A DNA stretch of 54,413 nucleotides from Nostoc linckia FACHB-104 (GCF_014696615.1 NZ_JACJQJ010000056.1:1-54413); one strand, 5' to 3'. Shown: positions 16,848 through 25,882, counted from the stretch's first letter. Made by a program: numbers and translations. Notes: generated by a model not told the origin, from the sequence alone.

Positions 16848-19800
16848 ATGGAATGGGAATGGCATCCAATTGACACGGTGGGCATAGCCCGTTTTATTGA
16901 CCCTAACGTAACTAACCTGTTGCCTGTAGAACAAAGTGTTTACGACATAAAACAGCAGTCACCCCAGAACCTTAGCCCAGTTATTGAACTACTGTATAAC
17001 AAGTTACTAGAACAACAGATTTGGTACGCAGCAGAAAAAGGAATTACTTTAACAGGAAATCAAAAAATTCGTCGTCCGGATGAAATTATCAATGGTAATA
17101 GGGAGGGAACCTGTCTCGATTTAGCTCTGCTGTTTTGTGCTTTATGCCTTGGGCATCAATTAATACCTATTTTTGTACTACTTGAAGGTCATGCGTTGGT
17201 AGCCATTTCAGTTATGTACGAAGGCAGAGAGCGAGATAATTTGTTGCGATCGCATTTGCATCTACTTCAAAGTAACACAGTAACCGATGTTGAAATTTTA
17301 CGCCATCTGGTAGACAGTGGAGAATATGTTCTTTTGGAATGTACAGGTTTTGCCCGCTCAGAAACCATACCAACGCACCTGCCTGAAGGGGAAGACCGTA
17401 TTGATGGTCTGCTAACTTTTCAAAAAGCTGTGGAAGCTGGGCGCAAACAACTGGATTACCCAGGTCGTTCCTTAAAATTTGCCTTTGATGTAGATATTGC
17501 TCATTGGATGTGGGGAATTAAGCCCCATGAAGCTAATAGACAAGACACCACTCATATTTTACAAGAGCAATTAAAGCTATTAACTACTCAGATTAACCAA
17601 AGACTAATTTCTCCTGCCACTGGTACACCTGAAAATCTTACTGATGAGAGGCATTCACGAATTGAGAATGGGTGCAAATTAATTAACCAGGGAAAACCTA
17701 AACAAGCCCTACAGTACTTGACAGACCTGAAAGCAGAATTGTGGGAGAAAAAATTAGACCTCATTATTAAGTATCGCTTACTAGCCAATATAGGAATGGC
17801 TAAACTTGGACTTGAGCAAATTTCCGAGGCTGCTGATGCTTTTATAGAAGCTAAACAATATAACCCAGAAGATGAAAAAGCCCTTGCTTTTGCAGCAATG
17901 GGATACACACTACAAAAAAATTATCAGCAAGCAGAGGAACTTATTCAAGTTGTTTTACAGAAAAATCCAGCTAACTCAATAGCACATTCTCTCCGAGTTG
18001 AAATGGCTCCAGCCACTGATAGTTTAGAACAAGTTATCAATAGAGTTCCTCCTGCTCATCAAAATAATCCAGATGTAATGGCAGCTTTGGGACAGGCAGC
18101 TTTGGACAGAAATTTGTGTAAAGAAGCAGAAAATTATTTTCAAGCAGTCGTCAATCATAACAAAGGCAATTTAGATAATATTAAAGTTTTATTAGCTATT
18201 ACTTTGATGCAATCTATAGCTAAAGATTTTCCGCTTATCTTGGTTGGACAAATAGATTCAATTAAAATAGAACAACTAGAAAAAGCATTAACTTTATTTA
18301 CTGAAGTGTTGGGTGGTAATAACCCGAACATAAGTGATTTATCTACAATTAAATTGGCTGCTCTTGTTAATAGAAGTAGTGCATTAAGGCTTTTAAAGAG
18401 ATACAATGAAGCAAGTCGTGATATCGAAATTGCCTTAGAATTAGAACCTAAAAATTATGAATTTATTAGGCAACGTGCGCTTATTGCTGTCGAAAAGGGA
18501 GAAATAGCGCAAGCGATTAGCTATTTACAAAAAATTCCCTTAAATGAGAATTATGAAGCATCAATATTAACTGCAAGTTTAATGGGGCGAGAAAGTCGAT
18601 TTAAAGAAGCGATAAACTTGCTGGAAAATATCCAATTAAATAATCAAAAAGAAGAGCTAAAAGCAGAAGCTACACGTTTAAAAGCGCAGTTATATCTAGA
18701 AATGAGAGATTACGAAAGTGCTAAAGAAATTTCTCAAAGCTTGCTTGATGAAGAACCAAATAACATTCTCAACCTTGTTGCCCATATAAGTGTACTTATA
18801 CGAAATAATAATGAGGATAGTATTCGACCTTTTATTGAACAAGCAAAGGCTTGTTTGGGACTAAATACTGATATTAGAGATTTGGTAACTCTAGCTGACT
18901 TACTATACTACCTCAAATACTACCGTGATGCGGTAGAAGTTTATGAAAAATTTGTAGATAAAAAATTAAATAATCATTTTACTTACCGATTACTAAACTC
19001 TTACTTTCATGCAGGCGATCACGAATCTGCAATAAATCTTTGTGAAGAACTAATAAACCAGCATGGAATTGATGTACTTATTCCTCATTTATCAGAAATT
19101 GCCACTTTTATATACCAAAGCATAGATGACTTTCCCTCTGTCCGCAAAATATGTGAACAATACTTAAGACTTGTTCCTAATGATATTTCTATGCAGTTGC
19201 GGTTGGCAGTAATGAACTATGAGACTGATAATTTTGAAGATTTAGAGAGATTTTTAGATTCAAATCCTAATATTGATAATTTATCCTTTGATGCTTGTAA
19301 ACAGCTTGCTATTCTTTATAAAGTAACAAATAAATTAGATAATTTTTTTGAAATTATCTATCGAATAAGACAACAATTTCATGATTATGAACAAGCACAT
19401 ACTTTTTATATAACGTCGTATGCTGAAGGAATGAATCTTTATGTAAAACTCCCTTATCCAGAACAAAATGATATCAAGCCTTTACATTTACCAATAACTA
19501 TAAGCGGAATAAAAGTATTTTCGTCTCTAGCTTTCGATAGTTATTGTCACCAATCGTTTCAAAAAGTGGAAAGCACTTGTGGTGTACTTTTAATAAATAA
19601 ATTTAAATCGAATAATGCTAAATGGTATATTTTTGATGAAAATCTAAATAAAAATTTTTCAAGCCAAGAATTATGCCCTACTGATACCTTCTACCAGAAA
19701 TTAATAGGTAACTCCCTTGGTCATGAGGTCAAAATTTCCGAAAATCCTCTTAATAAAAATTCTTCTTTAATTATAGCTGCCATAACAGATAAATATTTTG

Positions 19801-21047
19801 CAGCTAACTATATCAGCTCTAAGTTTATAGAAGACAGACCAGATATTCAGGGGTTTAGTATAGCACAAGTCCCAAGTAATGAAAAAGACGGCATCGACCC
19901 TGATTGGTTAGAGCGTTATGGTGAGATGTTAAAAGAACGCGAAGAAAGGTTCAATAAAATAAAATCTTTATACACTGAATTGAAAATTCCTTTTGGACTT
20001 TTTGCTATTCAAGACAATAGAAATCCTATTGAACTATGGGAAATTTTAGTATATGGTAATGAACCCTGCTTACATTGCTGGTCAAATCCGAATGAGAATT
20101 TAGATGATGCTGTTTCCTTACTTCAAAAAGAAAATCTTTTAGTTATTGATATAATTTCGCTTTTAAGCATTTATAAATTAGGATTAGCAGATATCGCTGT
20201 CCAAGCTTTTAAATTTGGTATTGCTCAGTCTACACTTGAATTACTACGATACATAGTACAAGATTGCCAATTATACGGTGTAGGCGGTTGTTCTATTTTT
20301 GCTTCAGTCAATGGTCAACAGGTAATACAATCTTTTAGTCCTGATGAAGTCGCTCAAAGGAAATTATATTTTGAGCAACTTATCACTTGGGTACGAAATA
20401 ATTGTCTTATTCTTCCGTGTAAACGAGCTTTAACTATTAGTAGAGATGAAAGGCAGAAGCGTAACGAAGTGCTAGGCTTGTCTTTTGTTGATACTGCACT
20501 TCTTGCTGGTGAAACTGGTCGTATTTTGTACTCTGATGACCAGTGGTTACGCTTCTATGCTAAAGCTGATTCAGGAGTTCAAGGTGTTTGGACACAAGTA
20601 ATTTTGAATTATTGTTTACAACAAAAGTATATTGATAATTCCACATATTGTAATGCAACTCTACAATTAATTTACTGGGGATATAACTACACACCTGTAA
20701 ATGCAGAAATTCTATTGGCATCTGCTAAACGGGCAGATTGGAGTCTAAAACCAGATTACACAGCAGTTTTGAAAGTTCTTGAAAATCAGCTATCTTCGGA
20801 AGACTATATTCCTTATGTTGCTGCTGAATTTATTTATAAGCTTTACAACGAGGCAATAGTTCCTCATTATAGAGATTATTTAATTCTTGAATTACTTAGA
20901 GCTATTACTAAACATAGGCATAAAACAAAAATTATTCAACAATTGATCCGTAATGTTAAGTCTATGTCTCCTTTTTTGTTGCATATTACAAATGATATTT
21001 TACGCATAATTGAGATTTGGTGGTATACGCAAAATCTTGTAACATGA
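16848..21047 (+). CDS. Transglutaminase-like + TPR + GreAB-C-like + PIN protein
   Basis: The 1399-aa protein begins with the same MEWEW transglutaminase-like domain (about 1-230) as the NACHT protein: C89 in GTCLDLA, H115 in EGHAL, E164 in LECTGFA. A long array of TPR-type helix pairs covers about 270-870. A GreA/GreB C-terminal-like unit lies at about 905-965 (GVLLINK...KLIGNSLGHEVKI). A PIN-type RNase domain spans about 1095-1240, with aspartates in LVIDIISLL, FVDTALL and YSDDQWLR, and a helical tail follows. The order TPR, GreAB-C, PIN is a described conflict-system arrangement; adding a transglutaminase-like front end links it to the neighbouring NACHT gene. Probable role: RNA-cutting effector activated through the shared N-terminal domain. 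PIN and GreAB-C boundaries are judged by eye. Confidence 0.78.
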   Translation: MEWEWHPIDTVGIARFIDPNVTNLLPVEQSVYDIKQQSPQNLSPVIELLYNKLLEQQIWYAAEKGITLTGNQKIRRPDEIINGNREGTCLDLALLFCALCLGHQLIPIFVLLEGHALVAISVMYEGRERDNLLRSHLHLLQSNTVTDVEILRHLVDSGEYVLLECTGFARSETIPTHLPEGEDRIDGLLTFQKAVEAGRKQLDYPGRSLKFAFDVDIAHWMWGIKPHEANRQDTTHILQEQLKLLTTQINQRLISPATGTPENLTDERHSRIENGCKLINQGKPKQALQYLTDLKAELWEKKLDLIIKYRLLANIGMAKLGLEQISEAADAFIEAKQYNPEDEKALAFAAMGYTLQKNYQQAEELIQVVLQKNPANSIAHSLRVEMAPATDSLEQVINRVPPAHQNNPDVMAALGQAALDRNLCKEAENYFQAVVNHNKGNLDNIKVLLAITLMQSIAKDFPLILVGQIDSIKIEQLEKALTLFTEVLGGNNPNISDLSTIKLAALVNRSSALRLLKRYNEASRDIEIALELEPKNYEFIRQRALIAVEKGEIAQAISYLQKIPLNENYEASILTASLMGRESRFKEAINLLENIQLNNQKEELKAEATRLKAQLYLEMRDYESAKEISQSLLDEEPNNILNLVAHISVLIRNNNEDSIRPFIEQAKACLGLNTDIRDLVTLADLLYYLKYYRDAVEVYEKFVDKKLNNHFTYRLLNSYFHAGDHESAINLCEELINQHGIDVLIPHLSEIATFIYQSIDDFPSVRKICEQYLRLVPNDISMQLRLAVMNYETDNFEDLERFLDSNPNIDNLSFDACKQLAILYKVTNKLDNFFEIIYRIRQQFHDYEQAHTFYITSYAEGMNLYVKLPYPEQNDIKPLHLPITISGIKVFSSLAFDSYCHQSFQKVESTCGVLLINKFKSNNAKWYIFDENLNKNFSSQELCPTDTFYQKLIGNSLGHEVKISENPLNKNSSLIIAAITDKYFAANYISSKFIEDRPDIQGFSIAQVPSNEKDGIDPDWLERYGEMLKEREERFNKIKSLYTELKIPFGLFAIQDNRNPIELWEILVYGNEPCLHCWSNPNENLDDAVSLLQKENLLVIDIISLLSIYKLGLADIAVQAFKFGIAQSTLELLRYIVQDCQLYGVGGCSIFASVNGQQVIQSFSPDEVAQRKLYFEQLITWVRNNCLILPCKRALTISRDERQKRNEVLGLSFVDTALLAGETGRILYSDDQWLRFYAKADSGVQGVWTQVILNYCLQQKYIDNSTYCNATLQLIYWGYNYTPVNAEILLASAKRADWSLKPDYTAVLKVLENQLSSEDYIPYVAAEFIYKLYNEAIVPHYRDYLILELLRAITKHRHKTKIIQQLIRNVKSMSPFLLHITNDILRIIEIWWYTQNLVT

Positions 21048-21191
21048 AGATTAAAAAAAGGTTTTAGTGTGGCCATTGTGACAGGTGGCAGCAGTTTACT
21101 ATCCTGTCTATCTCAGTAAAACCATACTACTATGCATGAGTAAGGCGAGTCTGAACGTGTGCAGTCTAATTCGGGTGACTCAAAACCAATT

Positions 21192-21719
21192 TCAAAAACC
21201 CTCAACATCTTCTCCTCCCAAACTACCTGAGCCTTCGCCAAAAATCCAATCGCTATCACTGTCGGCATTACCTTCGCCATCCACCTGAAGATTTAAGGAA
21301 GGTATTAGCTGTTCAATTTGGCTTTCAAGTCGGGAGATCGCCAATGTTAAAGAAGCAAGTTGCTCCCTATCCTTCTTAATTTCATTTGAAATCCCCACCC
21401 GCAATTGATTTAACCGCTCCTGGAGGGTATGTACTTCCGATTTGGTTGCAGAAGGAATATTCACCTTCTCTTCCAGGGCGGCGATTTGAGCTTTCAAAGC
21501 TTCAATTTCGGCAGCAGTTGCACTATCTGCATCATCCGGACTCTCTTCCACAAGTGCTTGTTTAATACAATTCAGCACAAACTCCTTAAAAGTTAAGCGC
21601 AACTCCTCAGCACGCTGCTTGGCCTGCTTCACCAACTCCCGGTCTTCTTCAGACAGAAGTTTTATATTTATCTGTGGATAATCCACCATCACGTATTCCA
21701 ACACGGCTAATACCATCAT
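21192..21719 (-). CDS. Ribbon-helix-helix-like protein with coiled coil
   Basis: This protein is up to 175 aa; a better start is probably the third methionine (MVDYPQINIKLL), at 21689. INIKLLSEEDRELVKQAKQR followed by LRLTFKEFVLNCIKQAL looks like an RHH DNA-binding unit (strand, helix, turn, helix). A leucine/alanine-rich coiled coil (about 70-145) and an acidic glycine-rich tail follow. The gene is divergent from the tyrosine recombinase with a palindromic site between them. A role in replication, partition or control of the recombinase would fit, but none is shown by the sequence. It resembles the product at 23136 in layout. Confidence 0.7.
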   Translation of the reverse strand: MMVLAVLEYVMVDYPQINIKLLSEEDRELVKQAKQRAEELRLTFKEFVLNCIKQALVEESPDDADSATAAEIEALKAQIAALEEKVNIPSATKSEVHTLQERLNQLRVGISNEIKKDREQLASLTLAISRLESQIEQLIPSLNLQVDGEGNADSDSDWIFGEGSGSLGGEDVEGF

Positions 21720-21729
21720 CGCATACAGG

Positions 21730-21743
21730 ATATCCGCGGATAT
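21730..21743. promoter_or_regulatory. Perfect 14-bp palindrome ATATCCGCGGATAT
   Basis: This palindrome lies between the divergent RHH-like and recombinase genes. A related half, TCCGCGGATAA, occurs at 23091-23101, just upstream of the second RHH-like gene. The shared TCCGCGGAT core at both loci suggests a common binding site, perhaps for one of the RHH-like proteins. Confidence 0.5.
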
Positions 21744-21862
21744 ACGATATAGATGATTCTAGATGAGCAATTTAATCGTGTCCTGGAAACAACTATCATA
21801 AAGATACCGGGAATTACAGTTCTCGGCATCATAATTATCAGTGGGGGTTGGGGATTTAGCTT

Positions 21863-22945
21863 ATGGAAAATTTACCCGTCAAAAGCGTGGAATCACTTGC
21901 TGTGGAGGTGGTGACTCTACCGCTTGATGAAGCTCGTGTTGCGCTTGTGGATTATTATTTTCCCAACCGCCAAAAAATTAATTCGACACAACAGCTAATT
22001 GAGCTATGGGTGCATTCTGTCACTATCAAAAGCGACCAAACGCGACGGGCATATCGGCAAATTGGTTATGAGCTTGTCGATTATATGCAGTCGCGGTTTG
22101 GGATATCTGATTTGAGGATGGTAACGTTATTCCATCTACACGCTTATCTGGCTTGGCTCAAGGATGAAAAGCCAGTACGGGGAAAGAAAAATACTTATGG
22201 AATTAGTAAAAATACTGCGGCTAAGTACACGGCAGCGATTAAAAGTTTGTGGGAGTGGGGTACTAGAGCTTCTATTGGTTATTTTGCTATCGACTTGGGC
22301 AAGGACTTAAGCATCCAGTGGGACGATAAGCTCGCAGAGCGCATTCTCTCGGAACGCGAGATTGCTAAGTTGGAAAAAGCGGCGATGGCAGTAGACTTGC
22401 AACACAACACTAATAAGATGCACTGGTTGCTGTTTACTCTCATGTTTTACAGTGGGGTGAGGGCAGGAGAAATTGCGCGGCAAACTTCTGATTATGGTAA
22501 GCGCGTAATTACGCCGGGGTTGTTTTGGCGGCAGTTTCGGGAGGATGGGGACTGTCTATTGTTAACTGTGACGGGGAAACGAAATAAAACCAGAACTATT
22601 AGTCTCGATCCGGAGACTAGTGCGGTGTTACTGGATTACCGTGGCGATGCCAGCAATGATCAGCCGGTGTTTCCTAGTCCCAGTCGGCGGGATAGGGGTA
22701 AACCTTTAAGCGATCGCGGGTTGCGACTGATGATGGAGGAAATTTCTACTTGTGCGGGAATTAAGTTCAGCGCCCACTTTCTGCGCCACACCCACGCAAC
22801 GCTGGCTAAAAAAAATGGAGCTTCTGATTTTGACTTGCAAGCAGATTTGGGCCACGCTTCCCCGGCGACAACTGCAAAGTACATTCACCATGTCGGGCGT
22901 GTTGGGACTTCTCACGCACTGCGTAGAAAAAGCAAACATCGGTAA
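21863..22945 (+). CDS. Tyrosine recombinase (phage integrase family)
   Basis: The 360-aa protein has an N-terminal SAM-like core-binding domain (about 40-150) and a C-terminal catalytic domain with a full residue set. R200 is in SGVRAGE, a lysine in VTGKRNKTR (about 235), H305 and R308 are in HFLRHTHAT, H331 in LGHAS and Y340 in AKYIHH. It therefore should cut and join DNA. It could resolve plasmid multimers, as Xer proteins do, or integrate a mobile element; no attachment site is recognisable by eye. An extended N-terminus of about 35 residues precedes the usual start of the fold. Confidence 0.9.
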   Translation: MENLPVKSVESLAVEVVTLPLDEARVALVDYYFPNRQKINSTQQLIELWVHSVTIKSDQTRRAYRQIGYELVDYMQSRFGISDLRMVTLFHLHAYLAWLKDEKPVRGKKNTYGISKNTAAKYTAAIKSLWEWGTRASIGYFAIDLGKDLSIQWDDKLAERILSEREIAKLEKAAMAVDLQHNTNKMHWLLFTLMFYSGVRAGEIARQTSDYGKRVITPGLFWRQFREDGDCLLLTVTGKRNKTRTISLDPETSAVLLDYRGDASNDQPVFPSPSRRDRGKPLSDRGLRLMMEEISTCAGIKFSAHFLRHTHATLAKKNGASDFDLQADLGHASPATTAKYIHHVGRVGTSHALRRKSKHR

Positions 22946-23104
22946 AAAATAAAAAACGTAGGTGTACCCCTACGGGGAAGCCACTCCAGAAGGCATCACC
23001 TCCACCGGGCGGTTAGGCCATCGCACTCATACGCTCATCATGATAGTGTCAAGGTAGTTATCAAGATGGAAACACGCTCAGTTGTTCCTGTCCGCGGATA
23101 ATTT

Positions 23105-23137
23105 TACCTAGATAATACCTAGACATTACCTAGATAT
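23105..23137 (+). repeat. Three tandem 11-bp direct repeats (TACCTAGAYAW) before a gene
   Basis: TACCTAGATAA (23105-23115), TACCTAGACAT (23116-23126) and TACCTAGATAT (23127-23137) are head to tail with no gap. The last copy runs into the ATG at 23136. A fourth partial copy TACCTAGATGG lies inside the gene at 23268-23278. Spacing of one helical turn is typical of operators bound by RHH proteins on one DNA face, and also of small iterons. The gene they precede encodes a RHH-like protein, so autoregulation is the simplest reading. Confidence 0.65.
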
Positions 23138-23660
23138 GAGCAATACAGGGAGAACAAAGAAGCTAGCATCTTTCAACTGTGACCAAAAGATGTGGGAGCA
23201 GTTTATCGCCCGTTGCAACTCGAAAGGCACGACAGCAACAGCGACGCTCACCCGTTTTATTGAGCTATACCTAGATGGTTCTTTAGATGACCTTGATGCA
23301 ATTGCTGGTAATGAAAATAAACGCCTGGACTCTTTAGAACAAAAAACTGAAGAGATAACAGCCCAAATGAAACAATTTGCTGAGGCGATTATTAAAATTC
23401 AAAATTATCTCAACAACCAACCGAAACGGCAGAAGAAATCGTACAACAACAATTCATATTATCAAGGGCAAACTCCTCGAATCCAACCGCTAACGGAAGA
23501 AGGTTTAGCTTCAAGACTTGGTGTAAGTGTAGAAACTATACGCGAGCAGCGAATTAATCTGCCACCACCGCTTTTTGTGGGATGGTGCAAAGGCAAGGAT
23601 AGAGCAGGGTTAGGATGGGAATTTCATCAGGATACGGGGTTATATCATCCGGCAAGTTAG
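23136..23660 (+). CDS. RHH/coiled-coil/HTH-like plasmid protein
   Basis: The 174-aa protein has a basic N-terminus whose TKKLASFNCDQKMWEQFIARCNSKG...LTRFIELYLDG looks like a strand-helix-helix DNA-binding unit. A coiled coil follows (about 60-95), then a Gln/Asn-rich linker and a C-terminal unit, LTEEGLASRLGVSVETIREQR, resembling a HTH of the MerR or replication-initiator kind. Three direct repeats sit directly on its start. A plasmid copy-number, partition or regulatory function is plausible; I recognise no named family. Confidence 0.7.
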   Translation: MSNTGRTKKLASFNCDQKMWEQFIARCNSKGTTATATLTRFIELYLDGSLDDLDAIAGNENKRLDSLEQKTEEITAQMKQFAEAIIKIQNYLNNQPKRQKKSYNNNSYYQGQTPRIQPLTEEGLASRLGVSVETIREQRINLPPPLFVGWCKGKDRAGLGWEFHQDTGLYHPAS

Positions 23661-23864
23661 AATTTTTATTAATTTTAAGAATTTCTGAATTTACACTGAT
23701 TCGCTCTGTTAATGCGATCACTGTTCAGAAAAGGAGTGGGATGGTTGGTCATAGTTGCAGCTTATCAAGAGTAGGAGCGCAATATTGTAACGCTCCTTGA
23801 ATTAACCTCTGCTAGCTAAAATTTTAATTATGTACGGGTACATCTGACGAAGCAATGTAGGGAA

Positions 23865-24233
23865 ATGGCAGAACTATACAAGGCTGGAATCATTGAGGTA
23901 ACAGAAGCCGAAGATGAGGATGAAGATTTATTTGAAGTCGCGGTGCATTTTGACGGCGATATTTTTCTTCCCAGCGTTGTTTTTGAAGGCAAAGACCACG
24001 CATTGAGGCAAGCTAAAAAACTTTATGATTGGCTAGAAGCTAATCCAAAAGAAATTAAGGGTGAGCGACTACGTTGGCAATCATACACAGTTAATCGCGA
24101 ATCTTTAAGAGAATACCCAGCTTGCTATTTACTCTCAAATCGCTACTTGCAGTACTGCTTAATGATTCTGATAGAGCAGAAATTGCAGAGACAGCTGCTA
24201 ATTCAGTACGCGCACAAGTTATGTCGCAGGTGA
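23865..24233 (+). CDS. Hypothetical protein, probably frameshifted near its 3' end
   Basis: The 122-aa reading has an acidic N-terminus and a compact VAVHFDGDIFLPSVVFEGKDHALRQAKKLYDWLEANP core. After about residue 75 the composition changes to a poor sequence rich in Cys, Leu and Gln. Another frame, open from 24095 to a stop at 24257-24259, gives LLAVLLNDSDRAEIAETAA and then SVRAQVMSQVNFSEKLSA, which looks like a natural helical C-terminus. A single-base change between about 24092 and 24140 would join the two. It is either a recent pseudogene, a sequencing error, or two overlapping pieces. No function is recognised. Confidence 0.5.
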   Translation: MAELYKAGIIEVTEAEDEDEDLFEVAVHFDGDIFLPSVVFEGKDHALRQAKKLYDWLEANPKEIKGERLRWQSYTVNRESLREYPACYLLSNRYLQYCLMILIEQKLQRQLLIQYAHKLCRR

Positions 24234-24259
24234 ATTTTTCCGAAAAACTTTCTGCTTAA

Positions 24260-24581
24260 ATACTTAATATAATAACAACAATATTGCATCAAATTCATCA
24301 AAGGGGCAACCGCAAGAGTAGTAGATCCTCTGCGTCAATCATTAGCTTGCTCCGCTAGAAATCCATATCGATATCAAAGACTTATATTTTATTTTTTGGC
24401 GTAAACTGCGTTATTTAATTACAATAATCAGTGCATATCTATCCTTTTTTAAAAGTCAAGAGTTCCTTAACTACGCAAATAAATTTATAAACCAAACTGA
24501 ATATAAAAAAATTAAGTATATTATGATAAACATTAACGATATAATCAAAATTATTTTTGTGTACCCCAAAAGGACTGATTA
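24260..24581. other. AT-rich intergenic region, no gene seen
   Basis: About 320 bases with stops in all frames. A TATAAT box at 24540-24545 lies about 37 bases before the HNH gene start and may be its promoter; no good -35 partner is visible. I see no strong hairpin or repeat. Confidence 0.4.
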
Positions 24582-24881
24582 ATGACTAGCAAAACCCGTA
24601 GTCGCTATTCTTCAAACTGGGATACTATCGCACTTGAGGTCAAATCAAAATCCGATTGGAAATGCACGCGCTGTGGTATACAATGCTTACGCCCAACTGA
24701 TAGAAGAGATGGGTTAAATCGTAGAGAACGCAGTATTAAAACTTTAGTGGTTCACCATTGGAATTATCTGCCCGAAGATAATCGAGTCGAGAATCTCGCG
24801 GCTTTATGCACGGCTTGTCATCTGCTGTTCCATACGCGACGACGGGGAAACATATCACCAGGACAACTATCTTTGTGGTAG
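24582..24881 (+). CDS. HNH endonuclease domain protein
   Basis: The 99-aa protein is a minimal HNH domain. CTRCGIQC is the first zinc pair, LVVHHWNYLPEDNRVENLAALCTACHLLFHTRRRG supplies the catalytic HH, the asparagine and the second CxxC pair, and the final histidine follows. A tryptophan/lysine helix (WDTIALEVKSKSDWKC) precedes it, as in many small HNH proteins of phages and plasmids. It probably nicks or cuts DNA. It stands alone, with aaggac upstream of the ATG. Confidence 0.85.
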   Translation: MTSKTRSRYSSNWDTIALEVKSKSDWKCTRCGIQCLRPTDRRDGLNRRERSIKTLVVHHWNYLPEDNRVENLAALCTACHLLFHTRRRGNISPGQLSLW

Positions 24882-25015
24882 AAAAGCCAATGGTTAAAGA
24901 CAAATCAGTAGTAGATAGTTATGAGAAAGGTAAAAGAGAAATATTATCTTTCTAAGTCAAGATCGCAACATTTGCTAACGCAATAACTTCATTGAAAAAT
25001 TGAAGTTTTAGAGAC

Positions 25016-25183
25016 ATGAAAACTACTACTAATTCTCATCTAAAAGCTAACAAAAAATTAGTAACCTCTGCCCAGCAAATTCAACAAATAAGCACTTTAC
25101 TAAGCGAGGCGGATTACTATGACTACGAAGCGGAATTAGCACAAGAAAAGTCAGATTACTATCACTTGCGGTACGGGTACTAG
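25016..25183 (+). CDS. Small 55-aa protein, unknown function
   Basis: A short ORF starts ATG AAA ACT and ends TAG at 25181-25183, giving a soluble 55-aa product with a lysine-rich start. The acidic tyrosine-rich end contains SEADYYDYEAELAQEKSDYYHLRYGY-like composition (residues 36-55). A good intrinsic terminator lies 43 bases after the stop, which supports a real transcription unit. No family recognised; no clear Shine-Dalgarno apart from a weak gag at -5. Confidence 0.5.
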   Translation: MKTTTNSHLKANKKLVTSAQQIQQISTLLSEADYYDYEAELAQEKSDYYHLRYGY

Positions 25184-25225
25184 ATTCAATCTCCCTTCAA
25201 GCATCAACTCTTCCTAGTCAATAAG

Positions 25226-25262
25226 CAGTAGCAGTTACCTAGTTACCAGCTACTGTTTTTTT
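25226..25262 (+). terminator. Intrinsic terminator (7-bp stem plus T-run)
   Basis: CAGTAGC (25226-25232) pairs with GCTACTG (25249-25255) and is followed at once by TTTTTTT (25256-25262). The 16-base loop contains TTACCTAGTTACC. This is the clearest rho-independent terminator in the window. It lies between the 55-aa ORF and the Gp157-like gene. Confidence 0.7.
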
Positions 25263-25279
25263 ATATCAAAAAGTAAATC

Positions 25280-25882
25280 ATGACTCAAGCAATTGAACGC
25301 GAAATCAATCAACTCACGCTCAAGGAGTTAAGCTTAGATGCTGCTAAACTCTGGTCACAGATAGAGGAAGCAAGCGAGTTAGGCGAAGAAGGTAAAGTAG
25401 AACAACTCGTACAAGAACTTATGGGTGTTCAAGATGGTATCGAAAGCAAAATTGATGCGATCGCCTGGGTAGTTGACCAGTTAAATCTTGATCTTGAAAC
25501 CTGGGAAGAAAGAAAAGTGCGAGTAGCCGAACTCCACGACCGGGTAATTTCACGTCGTAAAACTCAACTTGAACAAATCAAGCGTACCCTGATCCATCTG
25601 CACGAGATTGGATTAATCAGTGATAAAAATATTGGTAAGGAAAGGGTAATTGAAATCAGGGATAACCCACCCAAAGTCGCTAATTTACTGGTAGAGGTAG
25701 ACGATCAAGATTTTCCAGATGAATTTAGGGTTATTAAGTACCAAGCTAATAATAAGGCAATTCTTGAAGCCTATAAATCTGGTAAAGATATTAGCGATGT
25801 TGCTGAGGTAACTATTGGCAAACAGGTACGGTTTAAGGTGCAATCAGCGACTAAGGGGCGCAACAAGAAAAACCACAACTAA
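25280..25882 (+). CDS. Siphovirus Gp157-like protein
   Basis: The 200-aa protein has the Gp157 pattern. A helical, glutamate-rich N-terminal half has IESKIDAIAWVVDQLNLDLETWEERKVRVAELHDR, where the helix leads into a lysine-containing region (SRRKTQLEQIKRTL). A short beta C-terminus carries KVANLLVEVDDQDFPDEFRVIKY, where the family has its 'P-x-V...D...P.E' segment. The final tail is basic. Gp157-type proteins occur in phages and plasmids, sometimes with recombination genes, and their role is not settled. An ATG with no strong Shine-Dalgarno follows the terminator, so it needs its own promoter. Confidence 0.75.
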   Translation: MTQAIEREINQLTLKELSLDAAKLWSQIEEASELGEEGKVEQLVQELMGVQDGIESKIDAIAWVVDQLNLDLETWEERKVRVAELHDRVISRRKTQLEQIKRTLIHLHEIGLISDKNIGKERVIEIRDNPPKVANLLVEVDDQDFPDEFRVIKYQANNKAILEAYKSGKDISDVAEVTIGKQVRFKVQSATKGRNKKNHN

